A stretch of 64,000 nt of DNA, from the NCBI GenBank assembly GCA_008711295.1, contig VUYV01000055.1, positions 1,299,085 through 1,363,084 on the forward strand. The letters are read 5' to 3'. Source of the DNA: Anarhynchus alexandrinus (lineage: Eukaryota; Chordata; Aves; Charadriiformes; Charadriidae). This document shows, piece by piece, positions 51,847 through 63,882 of the stretch. The translations under genes were made by a program, and so were the position numbers. How positions within the stretch are numbered: position 1 is the first letter of the stretch; each line of letters opens with the position of its first letter. Under the pieces are notes generated by a model. That model did no database searches, was not told the DNA's origin, and was given only the letters and a program-made list of their open reading frames with translations.

Positions 51847-51916
51847 TCTGCAAGCCTTGCCTATGAATTTGCAAAGCGGATCGTTCAGCTGATTTATTCT
51901 TCCTCTTTAATTCAAG
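51847..51916 (+). other. Candidate internal exon (70 nt) of an unknown transcript
   Basis: A long pyrimidine tract ending TTTTTGCTTGCAG (AG at 51845-51846) precedes a 70-nt segment ending at CAAG|GTTAAG. One frame reads through it with an amphipathic helix-like peptide (SLAYEFAKRIVQLIY). No family was recognised. It may be a chance alignment of splice-like sites. Confidence 0.2.
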
Positions 51917-52369
51917 GTTAAGAAGGAGTCAACAACGGGAAGCCTGAGGTTGTGTTTGCACCTGGGGACCCAGATAGAGGCGTATATGTCCTAAGCCCAC
52001 CGCCTGCTCTTGCCAGGGCAGCAGAGGGAGCTGAGGCTGCTGTGGCACATTGAACAGAAGGCAATGGCACTGTCGGCTGGCAGCAGCCTGGTGGGGATGG
52101 CAGGTGAAGGGAAACCTAGAGGGATGTATCCAAAACACCAGGATGGCTGCCTTGCTTTGGCTCAGAGCTGCTGGGCACTGTCTTGGGTGTTTCTGCTCAG
52201 AATCCTGCTTTAAATCCATATGTGAGCTATGATGATAAAATTAGGGACAGCAGGTACTGCAGATATTTACAGCAAATGGAAGCAGGAATTTTCCAGAGCG
52301 TTCCTGTCTAGTAGCTGGGAGCTTGGATTCACAGGAGAAATGCTGAGTGACCTGGGAGACCTTCTAGAC

Positions 52370-52407
52370 TCCTTTTTTATTATTATTTTCTCTTCTTGTT
52401 CCTGCAG
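52370..52407 (+). other. Strong candidate 3' splice site
   Basis: A continuous pyrimidine-rich run ends in TTCTTGTTCCTGCAG at 52407, close to the textbook acceptor. No coding exon is evident downstream. It could serve a transcript from the CpG-rich segment at 48.4-48.9 kb. Confidence 0.3.
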
Positions 52408-54562
52408 GTAAAGACCTGGGTCTGACAGGAACAGACTTGCCACATACCTGGTAATCCTGCCCGCGAACCACTCTGCTACGGAAACTGTGTGTCTTGTGAT
52501 GTGGTCTGTGGTGGATCAATGATGTGGACAAAAGCCTGCTGCTGAAGAACACGAGCCAAGTCTTAGGCAACGTGCCTGCTGAAGTCAGAAAGATAAGATA
52601 ACCAAATTCATTTGCTCCTGCAGTCTGTTGGTATCTGACTCCAGGATTCGGTAGACAAAGTGCTAACACAGCAGAAATCATTATTAGTCTGCTCTCTTCT
52701 GCAGCGGGTGCTGAGTTTGTCCTCATTCCTCTTGTCCCCATTTGCTGGGCCTTCCTACTAAAGAGAGACCAAAAATGGCCCTTCTCCAGTAGCGAGCTCC
52801 CAAGGCCCCCGCAAAGAGGTGGGAATCCATTTCTTCTTCTTCTACGGGGGGTTCATGGGCTCAGCTCCGGCTTCCTCACTTGACACCTCGGCAGCGCGAG
52901 TGAGGCTCCTGCCCAAGCGGCCCAGCCGTGGTTTGGCCGTAGCATGGGTGGGTGGCTGCACCCCAGCGTCCTCCCCTGCACTCTGCCATGCCACGCATGG
53001 TGTGCAGGGGCTCATTCAACATGCAGCTTTTCAATAATTTGTCTTCGTGGTTTAGTGGGTGGCCCCGTGCCTAGTTTATTGCGTGCTGTTGAAAGCAGAG
53101 GCAGGATGAGTCATTTTCTATGGACATTTTTTCTGGTCCTTGTCACTCTGGTATCCGAGTGCTTCTCAGCCCTTCATGGCTTTGTCCTCCTTTAGCCTTA
53201 CTAAGGTATCAGGAGGAATTATTTTTTCGCTTTCACAGCTGGAGAGCTACAGACTGCAGAGAAAGATCTCCACCTATTTGGGGAACCTCATCTGAGCTAA
53301 CATAGACTTTAACCTTCCAAAGGTCTCACACTTCAGTAAATGTGGTGTGTGACCATCATACCACCTTTTTAATGCTTCATCATGGCCTTTGGTGTCTCTC
53401 ACCATGAGTGTGCTCAGCATACCTGCAAGTCAGGTACCAGGGGCTGATGTGGGCACTGGGCAGAAAAGAACATTTCTTTGTTCGCTCTGCTGTACCCCAT
53501 CTCCTCTCCTGCCCCCTCATCCTTTCTGTTAGCTTTGGGGGTTACTACTGCTGACTCATAATAACAAATTTCCATTTCTGGATATGAAGCATGGAGCTCA
53601 TGGATATTAAATACACAGGCAGCAATCCTGCATGGGGATGTCTCTTCTGAGGATATAAAAGCTTGTACAAAGGGGAGAGCCAGGCTCTGAGTGTTTCTAC
53701 AACAAGATCCTTAACTGACCTGCCAGCCATGGTTGCTCACCAAATACACATCCTCAGCCATGCATCTGCACTGGCCCATCAGGCAAGTGGCAGCTCACAG
53801 GGCCTTTTTTGCCTGCCCTTCCAAGGGGATGAGCACAGCTCACTGCAGTAATAGCTGGTGATGGGGAGTCATCTGCTCGCACAGTGCGCAGTCGGCGTTA
53901 ATTCGAAGTGAAGCACCCGGTTCTGCTGCACCAGACATGAATGTGCCCACGTTGGGAGGTATGTGTGGGAGATCTCTTTTCTTCATCCAAGCAGGTTTCT
54001 AAGAAAGCCCTTTTGATAATCAGGCTGGAAGCTTGCTGAAGTGAAAATTAAACCACTTTAAATGCTGTTATGGAAACATCCCCATCACAAGCAAGAGCTG
54101 GATTTCTGTGGTTGCCACCCAATAAATACACGAGGCTCAGTTCTGATGTCAAACCGCCTTTACCTTGTATCTGTCCTCCGACGTCTGGTTTTCCAGTTAT
54201 GAACTGCAGTAATTGTGATCAATCAGGCTTTATGTTCACTAGCCACGGGCTGTTTTATTAATGAATCTGCATCCCGTCTTCATTTTTTCACAATCTCATC
54301 AAATCTCTTCCAGATCCTGTTTACATCAAATTTTGTCTGCAGCACACTTTTATAATATCATCCAATTTGGCACTCCTTATTCTACACCAGTTCCTCAGAT
54401 CAGGTCCTCAGTACGCTGAATAACAACACGTTCCTGAAATAAAAGAAAAATGAAAACGTGAGAGCTTTCAACGAAGTGCAAAGAAAAGCCATTGATTTCT
54501 AAGTGATACCATCCTTCCAGGCTGAGAACAGGCTATGAACAGACAATTTTTTCAAAATCTTT

Positions 54563-54596
54563 TCTGTGTGTGTGTGTGTATGTATATGTGTGTATT
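54563..54596 (+). repeat. (TG)n microsatellite
   Basis: TG repeats with TATG interruptions; about 15 dinucleotide units in all. Confidence 0.9.
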
Positions 54597-55354
54597 TTTA
54601 AAGGCTAGAATTGCCTTCTTGTGGATGCTTTAAAAAATACCAGGTACTTTTCTCCTTAGCATTGTACATTTTCTGTTTGGGCACATGGGATTTATGAATA
54701 TTTGGCTTGACTGGCTAAAGACATCAATGTGACATGATGCAATGTGTTATAAATGTCTCAGATCAAATGCAGAATAGGGAGAAAAAGCTTTAGAATAGAA
54801 GTTTATTAAAAACACATACATACAGTCTATTCTAAACTAAAAAAAAAAAAAATCACTAATGTTCCCCTGTTGCATCAATGCCAGAACATTATGTTTGCAA
54901 ATAAGAATTTAGCACTACAAAGACAATGCCCTAGATTAACTAAGATCCCATTTCACAAAACCCTATGGCAATAGTCTGCAACATCAGTCACAGGAGAAGA
55001 TATAACACAGACGCATTTGTGCCCTCATGCAGCTGAACTGAAACAAAACAAAGAGTGAATTAGGCTGAATATCTTACTGTGTGCAACGTATTGTACAACA
55101 AGGCACCTTTGGGAATGTGTCACAGGGTTTGGTAAATTGAAAACAAAATAAACAGATCTATGGGAATAAATAACATCATATTAGATGTCTGCTGCATGTA
55201 GACTACATTAGCTTCCAGTCACAATCAGGCTTCAGTTTTCCCACTAGTTTTCAATGCCTGTGAAAAGCAGATGATCTGAAACCCCTGCAAAGAAATGGTT
55301 AGAGCTGGGGGTAGGGGCAGAGGGAGCCACGCTGCCACCCTCCGCTCACTCGCC

Positions 55355-55378
55355 TCCACACACACGCGCGTGCACACT
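55355..55378 (+). repeat. Short alternating purine-pyrimidine tract
   Basis: CACACACACGCGCGTGCACAC is a short alternating run with some Z-DNA potential. Confidence 0.7.
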
Positions 55379-55837
55379 CCCTCACACCCTTGTTCTCTCA
55401 GTTCGACCCAATTTCAGGCAGACGACAGACCAGTTTGCCCCTTGCTCTTTTGCATACAGTAAGTCAGTATTACCATTCTGGACCAGCATGCTGAGGTGGT
55501 CTCTGGTGTCGTGATCATCTCACCCAACGGTCACCGTTCGGGTGAGGTGTGTGCTCTGGCTCCTCCAGCCCAATGTGCATGGCCGCCCTGGCCAGGGTCA
55601 CTCCAGGGGCTCCCGCAGCATCTGCCAAAAGCGCTGGTGGCTGGCGGGGTTTGGTGTGCCCGGGAGGAGGTTTGAGGTGCCGCAAGGGCACCCAATCCTG
55701 ACGCAGCCACGAAATGTATGACTTCTTCAGAGGTAGCTGTGGAGAGCCAGGTGAGGCAGGGACTTCACTGAGTCCCATCTCTTAATTACAACGAAATTTA
55801 GTTAATGTATTGAAAGCATTTTTTTATTGCTAAGCCA

Positions 55838-55935
55838 TATGGGGCCAAGGTCTGCTCACAAGTACGTGGGTGAAACCCCACTGTTTTCAGTGAGATTGCT
55901 TGGATGAACTGAACTTAAAAGATCAGGCCATATTT
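55838..55935. mobile_element. Ancient palindromic (MITE-like) repeat remnant
   Basis: GGGGCCAAGGTCTGCTCACA at one end and AGATCAGGCC at the other, with CACTGTTTTCAGTGAGATTG in the centre, resemble an old amniote palindromic repeat whose ends read GGGCCAGATTCTGCTC and its complement. The terminal inverted repeat is decayed, so the family is uncertain. Confidence 0.4.
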
Positions 55936-57089
55936 ATCTCAGCAAAAGTTCAAGCCAATTCATTTTCTTTCCCTTTCTCTCTCTCTTCCTCTCTCTGTTT
56001 TGCTTAGCTTATAGCTGAGTAAAAGGAGCACATATCTTGGAGATAGCTTTTTAAATATAAAATTCTCTTTATAACCCCAGACCAATATGTCATTCTGCGA
56101 TTACAAAAAAATGTACTCTTCCCAAAGAAAATCCTTCTGAGGCAAACATTGGCTTTATCCTGTCTGAGATCTAAGCACCAGCCTTTGAATTCATGTATAT
56201 CAGAAAAAGCCATAGATCCGCAACAGAGCAAACCAATTGCCTCCAAATTGTCATTATTCCAGTCAAAAGCCTATTTCTTCCCTTTAAGTAGTAGCGATGG
56301 GCCTGGAGATGAAATGCAAAAATAACAAGGGACACAGAGAGAAAATGATATTTTAATAACTTTTTAGTCTGAACACTCTCAAGAGATGAAGAAGTTTGAT
56401 GAAGGAGTTGGGGAAAATTTTAACATTCAGGTAACTGATATTCTTGACTCCACCAACTGAACTCCTTCTGGCTTAGCGGGGCGATTGAGTCCCTCTTTGC
56501 TCTCCACAGATGTGAACTTAGGTCCACCAGTGGCCCTTTCCCAGGCAACTGCCAGGGGACGGGGGACGCCCTGCGTGGCCCCGCCGGGCTGTGGTCAGCT
56601 AATGTCCCTGTCATTTTTATTTCATTCCATCTTCACTTGTTAGAAGCTGTTTGAAGGCTATTGTTTTTCAGGTTTGCCCAGGGGTGTGCTGTCTATAGAT
56701 GTTCAAGGCAGCTGGTTTTTGTTATCTAACTTCTGAAATGTATTTCTCATGAGAAAGAACATAAGAGAGAGTCCCCTCATGGCCAGCCTTGGAGATACTT
56801 GCTCCCTCATTCATACACATCTGAAGTTCCCCCCACACACACTCAAAAACTAGAGGGCCTGTTTCTGACCGTATCTGCAGATCAATATGTTCCCCTTTGG
56901 GTTCCTGAATGCATTCAGGCATTTTTAATTTGATTTCTCTATTCACACAGACACAACGAGACGACAGAAGGATGGAGCTGACAGCTCTCATAATCAGCAC
57001 TCATTTTCTTTCACCAGTGTGTCAAAATTGCATTTCCATATTTTCTTCCATTAGTATTTTACCCATAGACTCCAAAGACTCATGCCAGT

Positions 57090-57235
57090 GTGGTGAACTA
57101 GGGCCAGATTCGGGAATTAAGCAGGCGCATGCACTACGGCCACGAGCAGTGCCACTGAAGCCAATGCGCTTGTTCAGCAGATTCAAGACAACTGTGTGCT
57201 TAAGTGTTTTGTAGGGCTGGGGTTTAGCACACTGG
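57090..57235 (+). mobile_element. Ancient amniote interspersed repeat, clearest copy
   Basis: GGGCCAGATTCGGGAATTAA, GAGCAGTGCCACTGAAGCCA followed by ATGCG, and GTGTGCTTAAGTGTTTTGTA keep the order of the family consensus (CCAGATTC, then CCCACTGAAGTCAATGGG, then GTGCTTAAGTGCTTTG). It is very likely the fossil of a CR1/L3-like or linked non-autonomous element. Confidence 0.55.
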
Positions 57236-58777
57236 GCTTTCACCTCTCAGTTTTTAGACAAACACCAGAGCTGGACGTCTGGTGGGGATGGAGCTCTGCA
57301 ATCCCTCAGGAGGGGAGGAGGAGGAAAGCCCAACTCTGGCCAGTTATATTTCACGTGTATATCTCCATTGCCAACCGTAACTTTCCATGCCCCCAGTTCT
57401 ACACCCTGCACTTTGTGTTGTGCCTGAATACATGACAGCAGGCTGCTACCGTGACTCATGAAATAGCATACGGTATTACGCAGAATTTGACCTGTGTGGC
57501 TCTATTTAACACCTGATGGACTCTGATTTGGGAATGGGGATCTCAGATGGAGGTAGGAGGTTCTGCTATAAGGATCGAAGGCCTCCTCTAAGGAGGAGGG
57601 GACCACTTTACCCATCCCTCTTCTTTTGTTCTGGCTCTCCCCCTTCAAAAATTGTGAACCCATCTTGATGTGGCTTGCTTGAGGCAGTACCAGCCATGCC
57701 AGGGGTAGTGTGATGGCCCTGTGGCCTGAAGAGCAGTGGCCTGAAGGGGGGCAGTGGCAGCAGGGACAATGCCAGCCTCCAGGGCACAGGAGCTGCCAGC
57801 CTGGGGCTGGTGGATTGGGGGAGCCATCCCACAACCACCATGGGTTCCTCCAGACCCATGTGTGAGGCTTCAGCCGGGTCGTGGCTCGTCTGTGCCTGAG
57901 AGAGCTGGCCCTGGGTAAGTCCCGCAGTCAGTGTACCAGATGTACAGGGCTGGTCACGACAGGTGGACTGCTCGCTTTGCTGCATGTAAATCACGACACA
58001 GCTATTACACTTGGCTTTTCTCCTTTCTCCACTAAGAAGGGTTTGAGGTCCCCAGGTCTCCAGCAAAACTTTGGGGCTGAGAGTGAGACAACCCCCAGCA
58101 AAGTGAGCCGGGGAGCTTGTGTTTCAGCTTCCCAGAGGCAGAGGTGTGGGAGGGCAGAAGGGAGGGCTGGACTGTGGGTTTCTTTATTTCAAGGAAGGAC
58201 CCCTTCCTTCACAGGCTGAGCACAGCCTGTGGTGCTGGGGACGGGTCTTGGCAGAGGGGCTGTGCTCAGATTCAAATGCTGGTTTAGGTCACCATTGGAA
58301 ATCCCACGCTGGTTTTTCCTGCTGCAGGACTGTTGCATGGCCAGAGGGGTTTCTGGACACCATTTCTGCAAACTTCATCAGCAGTGCCCTCGGGGCCATC
58401 CCATCAGAGAGCACAAGAGACACGTCATTGCTGGTGGAGCGTGGCGCAGTTTGGCTCCTCGCCGAGGCTCCTGACGTGCCATCGAGAGAAGTCACTCTGC
58501 AGAGCAGCAGCACACACGTGGCTGGGCGGCATGAGCCCCTCTGCTCCTTTCTACCAACCCTGGTGAAGGTGGTGCAATGTGAATATGCTCGTGATCCAGA
58601 AGACATACTTAAAAATTATCCTGACACCAGAAATGAAATTTCTTCTCCCTTGTCCCCAGGATAATGCCACTAACGCTGACTGTGAGCGTAAAGAAGACCT
58701 GGATGGCTGCACGCTGTCCCCATCTCAGGATGAAGGCCCTAAATTACTACCTGCAATGTGTCCATAGGTAATGGTTT

Positions 58778-58860
58778 CAAAAGCACTTACGAGACTTAGG
58801 AGCCTAAATACTATTTATTTGAAGTGGCATTGCTGTTTGAGACCTAAAGTCCTACGGAGT
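58778..58860. mobile_element. Ancient palindromic amniote repeat remnant
   Basis: ACTTAGGAGCCTAAATACTA and the later GACCTAAAGTCCTACGG match the CTTAGGAGCCTAAGT words of a common reptile/bird repeat. The copy is short and degenerate. Confidence 0.4.
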
Positions 58861-59929
58861 GTTTCCAAACTAACGGAGCCAAAGCCATATCTGACAAACC
58901 TAACTCAGGCCAACAAGGTCCAACAACCCTGTCCATCACTCAGCCTGCATTTAAACAGATGAAGGAAAAAGGGAGGTTCTTTGGGATGCTCTCGGCTCTT
59001 GATTTCATATGAGTGATTTGCATATGGGCAGGAGAAACTGCTCTCAGATTTCAATACCAGAATTTATCCTTCCCCAAACCATGCAAAAGGTAAATATTCA
59101 TAAAACTTCTGTGTGCAAAGGCAGCAGAGAGAATTCAAATGTGTCTGGGAGGAATCTCTTTTATTTTCCTCAGGTACAAATAAAGCACCCCCCATCCCCT
59201 AGCTCCCTCTAGCTCTCCTTTTAAATCTCTTTTTAATGTCTCGCTTTTTACTGCTAATCATTTCTCCCCTTTGCTAATGATGCTAACCTTAGAGCCTGCT
59301 GCAAACTGACTTGTTTCATGTCAGCCTCTCTCTATTGCCCACTTTTGTTAAGCCACAAAGCAGGTTTCAGTCTATTCAACGTCAGCTATTTCTCCGACTT
59401 GAATATTACGGTTGCCTATTTCAAAGGCATCTCCAAGCCCCCGGTATTTCTGCACAGATACCTCTATTATTGTCAGTCATCGGGATACGCTGGGCGCCTC
59501 TCCTGCCTCTCTCACCCCCTGCTTCCTTCCTACGTATGTGGCAAAGTCTCTCTCTGCTCTAATAGCTCTCCTGAGAGCAGGGTGAAGCAGGTCTTTACAG
59601 AGGCCTGTTAATTTTAAAGGACAAGCTTTATATATTAACACCCCTGTGGCAGTCTGCTCCCCGCGCAGTGGACTGTATCCCCACCATTTACACAAAATTA
59701 AAGCTCACAGGGACCGAATCCGCTCCCTGTCGGGAGCCGCTGGGTGATGCCAGCCCCAATTCCCACCTCCCTCCAGCTGCCTCGAGCATCCCCAAGCAGG
59801 GCCAAAGCCGCAGAGTGGCCCAGATGGGGAGCAGGGAGCCCAGGGGCCACGAGGGCCCCGTTGCCTGGCCCGTGCCAGCCTGCGAGGCAGGGGCAGCATG
59901 GGGAGCTGATGGAGGAGATCTCCTTGTTT

Positions 59930-60240
59930 AACGGAGGCTGCATTACAGTCCTCCTTCCCTTCCGAAACCAATTTTCTCCCAGGTGCTGGATTCCGAGGGA
60001 GGTGGTTTTATTGTCTGCAAAGCGCCATCATCCTACGTCAGATGTTTTTTCCGCGCGGTTTGTAAGAAGCCACAGAGATGTAATTGTATGTGTAGCAACA
60101 TTTGTACTTGCTGGGCGACTGAGACCTTGTCGGTGGCTTGGAGGAGGTTTTTCTCTGCAGATAAAAGATTGTGAACTGGTAACTATTTAGCATAAATTAT
60201 GTCTTCTGGCTCGCTAATCACCCCTCTGCTCAAAAGACAC
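59930..60240. promoter_or_regulatory. Possible conserved regulatory element
   Basis: This unique-sequence stretch carries a half-CRE TACGTCA (60034-60040), a CCGCGCGG palindrome (60051-60058) and a POU/octamer-like TTTAGCATAAATTATG near 60187. It has no repeat character, and the open frames do not look coding. Conservation cannot be measured here, so this is a guess from motif content. Confidence 0.2.
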
Positions 60241-60464
60241 AGGTCTTACCCCAGTGCTCCTCCGTCAGGCTGCGGCACTGGCGCGGGGCTCCTGCTCCCC
60301 CCATCAGGCTGAGAAAATCCCCTGGAGAGGCTGACCCCTTAAATTGAAATCAAACACTTGAGGCTTGCAACGGGGGACAACTTTTACCTCCTTCTCTTTG
60401 AGACACCCCTCCCCTTCATCATCCCCCCCCACCCCATGCTTCCCTCCCCAAAAGAGCGAGTGGA

Positions 60465-60504
60465 AAAAAATAAGAAAGAAGGAAGGAAAGAAAAAAAAAA
60501 AAGT
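60465..60504 (+). repeat. A/G-rich low-complexity tract
   Basis: AAGAAAGAAGGAAGG followed by poly(A). It is purine-only on the + strand. Confidence 0.85.
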
Positions 60505-60714
60505 CTGGTTGGTGCACAGGGAGAATTTGCGGTTATTGCTAATGTTAGCATTTCCCCTTGTTTTTTTTCCTCCCGCTTCCCTGGCATACAGGTAAAATAA
60601 CAAAATAAATCCCACAAAGGGCTTTCTGCCAGCCTGCCTTTGGAAGTTTGCTTAAGTGGCCTTAAGTAAGATAATAAGCAAGGAGTGTGAAAAGAGGAGA
60701 CTTTGTCTTTTCAC

Positions 60715-60980
60715 ATTAGCAGCAGCCCTGTTCAAGTGGCAGTATCTATGAAAATGCTGTTCAGCCTTTAATGAGACTACAGTGTGTTAGTGTACCAGTC
60801 TAATTAATCCCATATTTTCACACAGCATAATTACTGAGCCGGGGCTGAATTATTTGGCTACTGGAGGTGGAGCAGTGCCTGCACTGTCCTCTGTCTCCGC
60901 TCCTCACAATTTATTATGCTATACAGCAAGACACCATTGAAACCTCCTAGTATAGGACTATCTGTCATCTCTACATTATC
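60715..60980. promoter_or_regulatory. Possible conserved homeodomain-type element
   Basis: TAATTAAT at 60801 and TAATTA at 60828-60833 lie in non-repetitive, non-coding sequence between GC-richer blocks. The position on the TSHZ1 side of ZNF407 makes a developmental enhancer plausible. No alignment was possible. Confidence 0.2.
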
Positions 60981-61196
60981 AGTAAAATACACCACCTTCC
61001 ATACTGTGCTACAAGGGCTTTAGCAAATTGCTATTTTTATGGGATATGATAAAGGAAATGCTACCTTATGTTCAAATTTTTAACTGTCTCGTGTATGGAA
61101 TATACAGTCGCGCTTCGTGCACGCCTGTTCAGCGAGGCCTCATTTGCCTCGCTACAGCCAGGGTGGTTTTCACCCTGCTACTTTGCTCCCAGTCAG

Positions 61197-61502
61197 TCCC
61201 CCTTCTTTCTTTTCTTCCTCTTTTGCCTTTTATTTTTATTTTTATATATTTTTTCTTTTTTTCTTTTCCTTCTTTTCCTTTTTCTTCTTTTTCTTTTTCT
61301 TTCTCTTTTTCTTTTTCTTTCTCTTTTTCTTTTTCTTTCTCTTTTTCTTTTTCTTTCTCTTTTTCTTTTTCTTTTTTCTTTTTCTTCCTTTCTTCTTCTT
61401 CTTCTTTTTCTTCCTCCTCCTCCTGCTCCTCTTCTTCTTCTTCTCTCTTTCTTTCTCTCTTCCCCTCTCACTTTTGCTTTCTCTCCCTCTTTCCACTCCT
61501 TT
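61197..61502 (+). repeat. AG-free polypyrimidine tract with an 18-bp minisatellite core
   Basis: There are 306 bases without a single AG, almost wholly C and T. Between about 61287 and 61376 the unit CTCTTTTTCTTTTTCTTT repeats with exact 18-base period (CTC at 61303, 61321, 61339 and 61357). CTT and CCT trinucleotide runs follow. The open frames on both strands (poly Phe/Leu/Ser on +, Lys/Arg/Glu on -) are simple-repeat artefacts. Confidence 0.95.
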
Positions 61503-61840
61503 AGCAAGCTGGTCACCCCTACACTTCCAGAATCTCCATCTTTCCTGGCATTAAGTCTTTTCATCCCTTAAAGTCCTTTCTCTCCCACCTCTCCTAGTTT
61601 GTGTTATTCCTTGAAACATATTTTTTTGCACATTATTATTCACCTCTGATATATGATCTTACCATTTTGGAACTGGTAGAGCCCCCCACCCCCTTCCTTC
61701 CCATAGGAGTTCAGGGAGATTTGTGGTTTAAACATTTACTCACTTGCTAGTGTTTCTGCGACTGGTTTAATAGTATCTTTTTAATGGAAGGCCAAACACT
61801 ACATTAACTATATGGAACTGTTTTGAAATTATTCTTTTCA

Positions 61841-61856
61841 ACAAAAAAAAAAAAAG
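61841..61856 (+). repeat. Poly(A) tract
   Basis: A run of A ends AAAGAGGG. It is low complexity only. Confidence 0.8.
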
Positions 61857-63819
61857 AGGGTTGTACCCTGTAAATTTTAAAACCAGCCTTAACAGTACAT
61901 AAGGCTATTTTGTTATTGTGTATGGTTTCCATACATGCGTTGTGATATATATCGATGTACGTATACCCAGGCAAAGTGAGATCTCAAAATAAAGAAAACC
62001 ACATGCTTAATAGCACAAGCGGGAAAATTACTTCTCCGAGTTTTTAACCAAATAGTGGCCCCAAGACTTGAGTCCTCTTCTACGCACTCTTAAATCTAAT
62101 GTATTCAAGGAGCAATAAAGTGAATTTCATTACACCTTTGCCGATACAGCGATCAAGTATTGGATTTGACATTCCGAAGCTCTTCCATATGTGCACACGG
62201 GAACCCAAACAGCTTGCACTGCCCCCCAAATTAGTGATGCCACGCAGGGTCTTTTATCAATCATCTTGGGGCAGCTGAGAGTAGCCCAAGTTCAAGGGTT
62301 AAGCAAGGTTAAATGTTAACAAACTTCAGCTTGTCAGCCTTCGCAGGCCCGGCCGGGTTAACCATCGGGTGGCACAGCTTCTGCGGGAGATGGTCTTCGG
62401 AGTCTGGTCTCCAACGGGGAGCTGGGATCCCTGCAGAGCTGGGGCTACCCGCCCCCGTGCAAGGCAGAGCAAGCACCTAGGTGTGCACATTTACCAGCTG
62501 CAGACATCTGGGGGGCTCTGTGCAGTGGGATGGGTTTCATGCGGATTTATTTGTCTCACCTTTGCTGCTGCATGGGCTATCCTGATGGATAGAAGTTTCT
62601 GGAGGATTCAGGGTGTTCTTAAGGGGGCTGTGAAGGGAAAGTTCAAAACGAATGAGCAAGGAATAGCTCTGTGAGAGCAGTGGAGCATTGCTAAAGCCTG
62701 GCCTTCACTGCCTCTGGTACCCGGAGAGTTACCTGTGCTGAGGGTAAGGGCTACGGCAGCGTCTGCAGGTCCGTGGGAGCCTGGCTGGGTGTTGTGTGGA
62801 GATACAGCCCACTACGTGCTGCAGCTGCAGCTTGGTCTCGGGTCGCTTGCTTCAGAAATGAGGACCAATGTCTTTAGGAAACCAGCATTAGGCTGGCTTT
62901 GATTCTAGAAATTTGGAGGGGGGTTATGTATGTTAAACCTGAGGGGCCTTATGGGTGTCTCATTTTCCAAAACTGAAACAGTCAAATCACTTGAAGGGGG
63001 CTCAGGCTTTCAGCTCTTCCGCGTGGCATCCAAAATCACCAGCTACTTTTTAAAATCATGTCTGCACATAATATGTATCATATCAGTTCTTCTGTGTAAT
63101 TACACCGTGAAGTTTCCTCCCTGTCCTTGCACCTCTGGCTTTTGCAGTAAGGCTGCTTCCCCATCGCTCTTCATGTCTCTCAGGCTGTCCTGTCCTGTCA
63201 GCTGTGTCTTCTTGAGGATTTTCAGAGATCTCCTCATTTCCACTTTCCTTCTCACTTCCATCTGTTCCTTGCTGCTGTTTAGGCTTCGTAGCCTGAGCTT
63301 TAAACCCTCTTCCACCACCCACTGTTTCCCTGACTCTTCGTTTGACTTCTTTGAACCTGTGCGCCAATCCAAGTCCTGAAACTGGCCTGCTACAATCTTT
63401 TTTGCAGCTTCTTAAAAAAGCGCTTTGAGTTAGTCCTTATTTGTTGTATTTTGGTGGCCACTTTTAAAACACTAACACATACCCACGTTTGGTCACAGAG
63501 GTACTTGGTTATTTCCCTGAGCTCACCAGAAAGCTCTCAGGACGTGACATTTCAAAACCATCAGGTGGCACTTCAGGGTCAACGTTGGCTGCTGACGCCA
63601 ACCATGCCACGTTGTTAAACTGCTCTGTTGGGGTCTGGTTTGGGCTGGGAGCTAAGCCTGGGACGGGAAAATGCATTCTTCCGCAGCGCCACCAAGTCCA
63701 GTGCCAGACACACAGAATGTACATTTTGCAGGTGACCATTTCTAATGGCTTCCTCGCTGTGGCCAGCTTCTGTCTGCTCACAAAGAGCAGTCCTGCTCAA
63801 GATGGGTCACCTTTCTGCC

Positions 63820-63882
63820 TTTTTTTTTTTTTCCTTCTTTGTTCCTTTCTGTTATGTTTTTTTCTTCTCTTTCCACTCTTGC
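63820..63882 (+). repeat. T/C-rich low-complexity tract
   Basis: Poly(T) is followed by CTTC-rich sequence. The open frame through it (63489-63986) has no recognisable domain. Confidence 0.8.

Larger units (their letters stand above)
48901..55837. other. Intergenic stretch with candidate exon signals only
   Basis: Moderately GC-rich unique DNA. Besides the acceptor-like sites at 51846 and 52407 and the microsatellites at 54563 and 55355, no gene was recognised. The 172-codon minus-strand frame (51136-51654) has no domain and no promoter context. Confidence 0.5.
55936..59929. other. Intergenic stretch with fossil repeats
   Basis: Contains the old repeats at 57090 and 58778. The GC-rich part (57500-58700) has several overlapping open frames on both strands, up to 181 codons (58119-58664), which overlap one another and show no family resemblance. 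Confidence 0.5.

Noticed and set aside
55556..57867. Similar 20-base words at 55565 and 57844 (TCCTCCAG...ATGTG) that might be two copies of a repeat
   Set aside because: Similarity stops after about 20 bases with three mismatches, too little to claim a shared element.
58119..58664. A 181-codon open frame on the + strand
   Set aside because: It overlaps several other frames on both strands in GC-rich DNA, with no recognisable domain or splice structure.
61028..61571. Overlapping frames of 123-167 codons in the pyrimidine tract
   Set aside because: They are simple-repeat translations (Phe/Leu/Ser or Lys/Arg/Glu) and not proteins.
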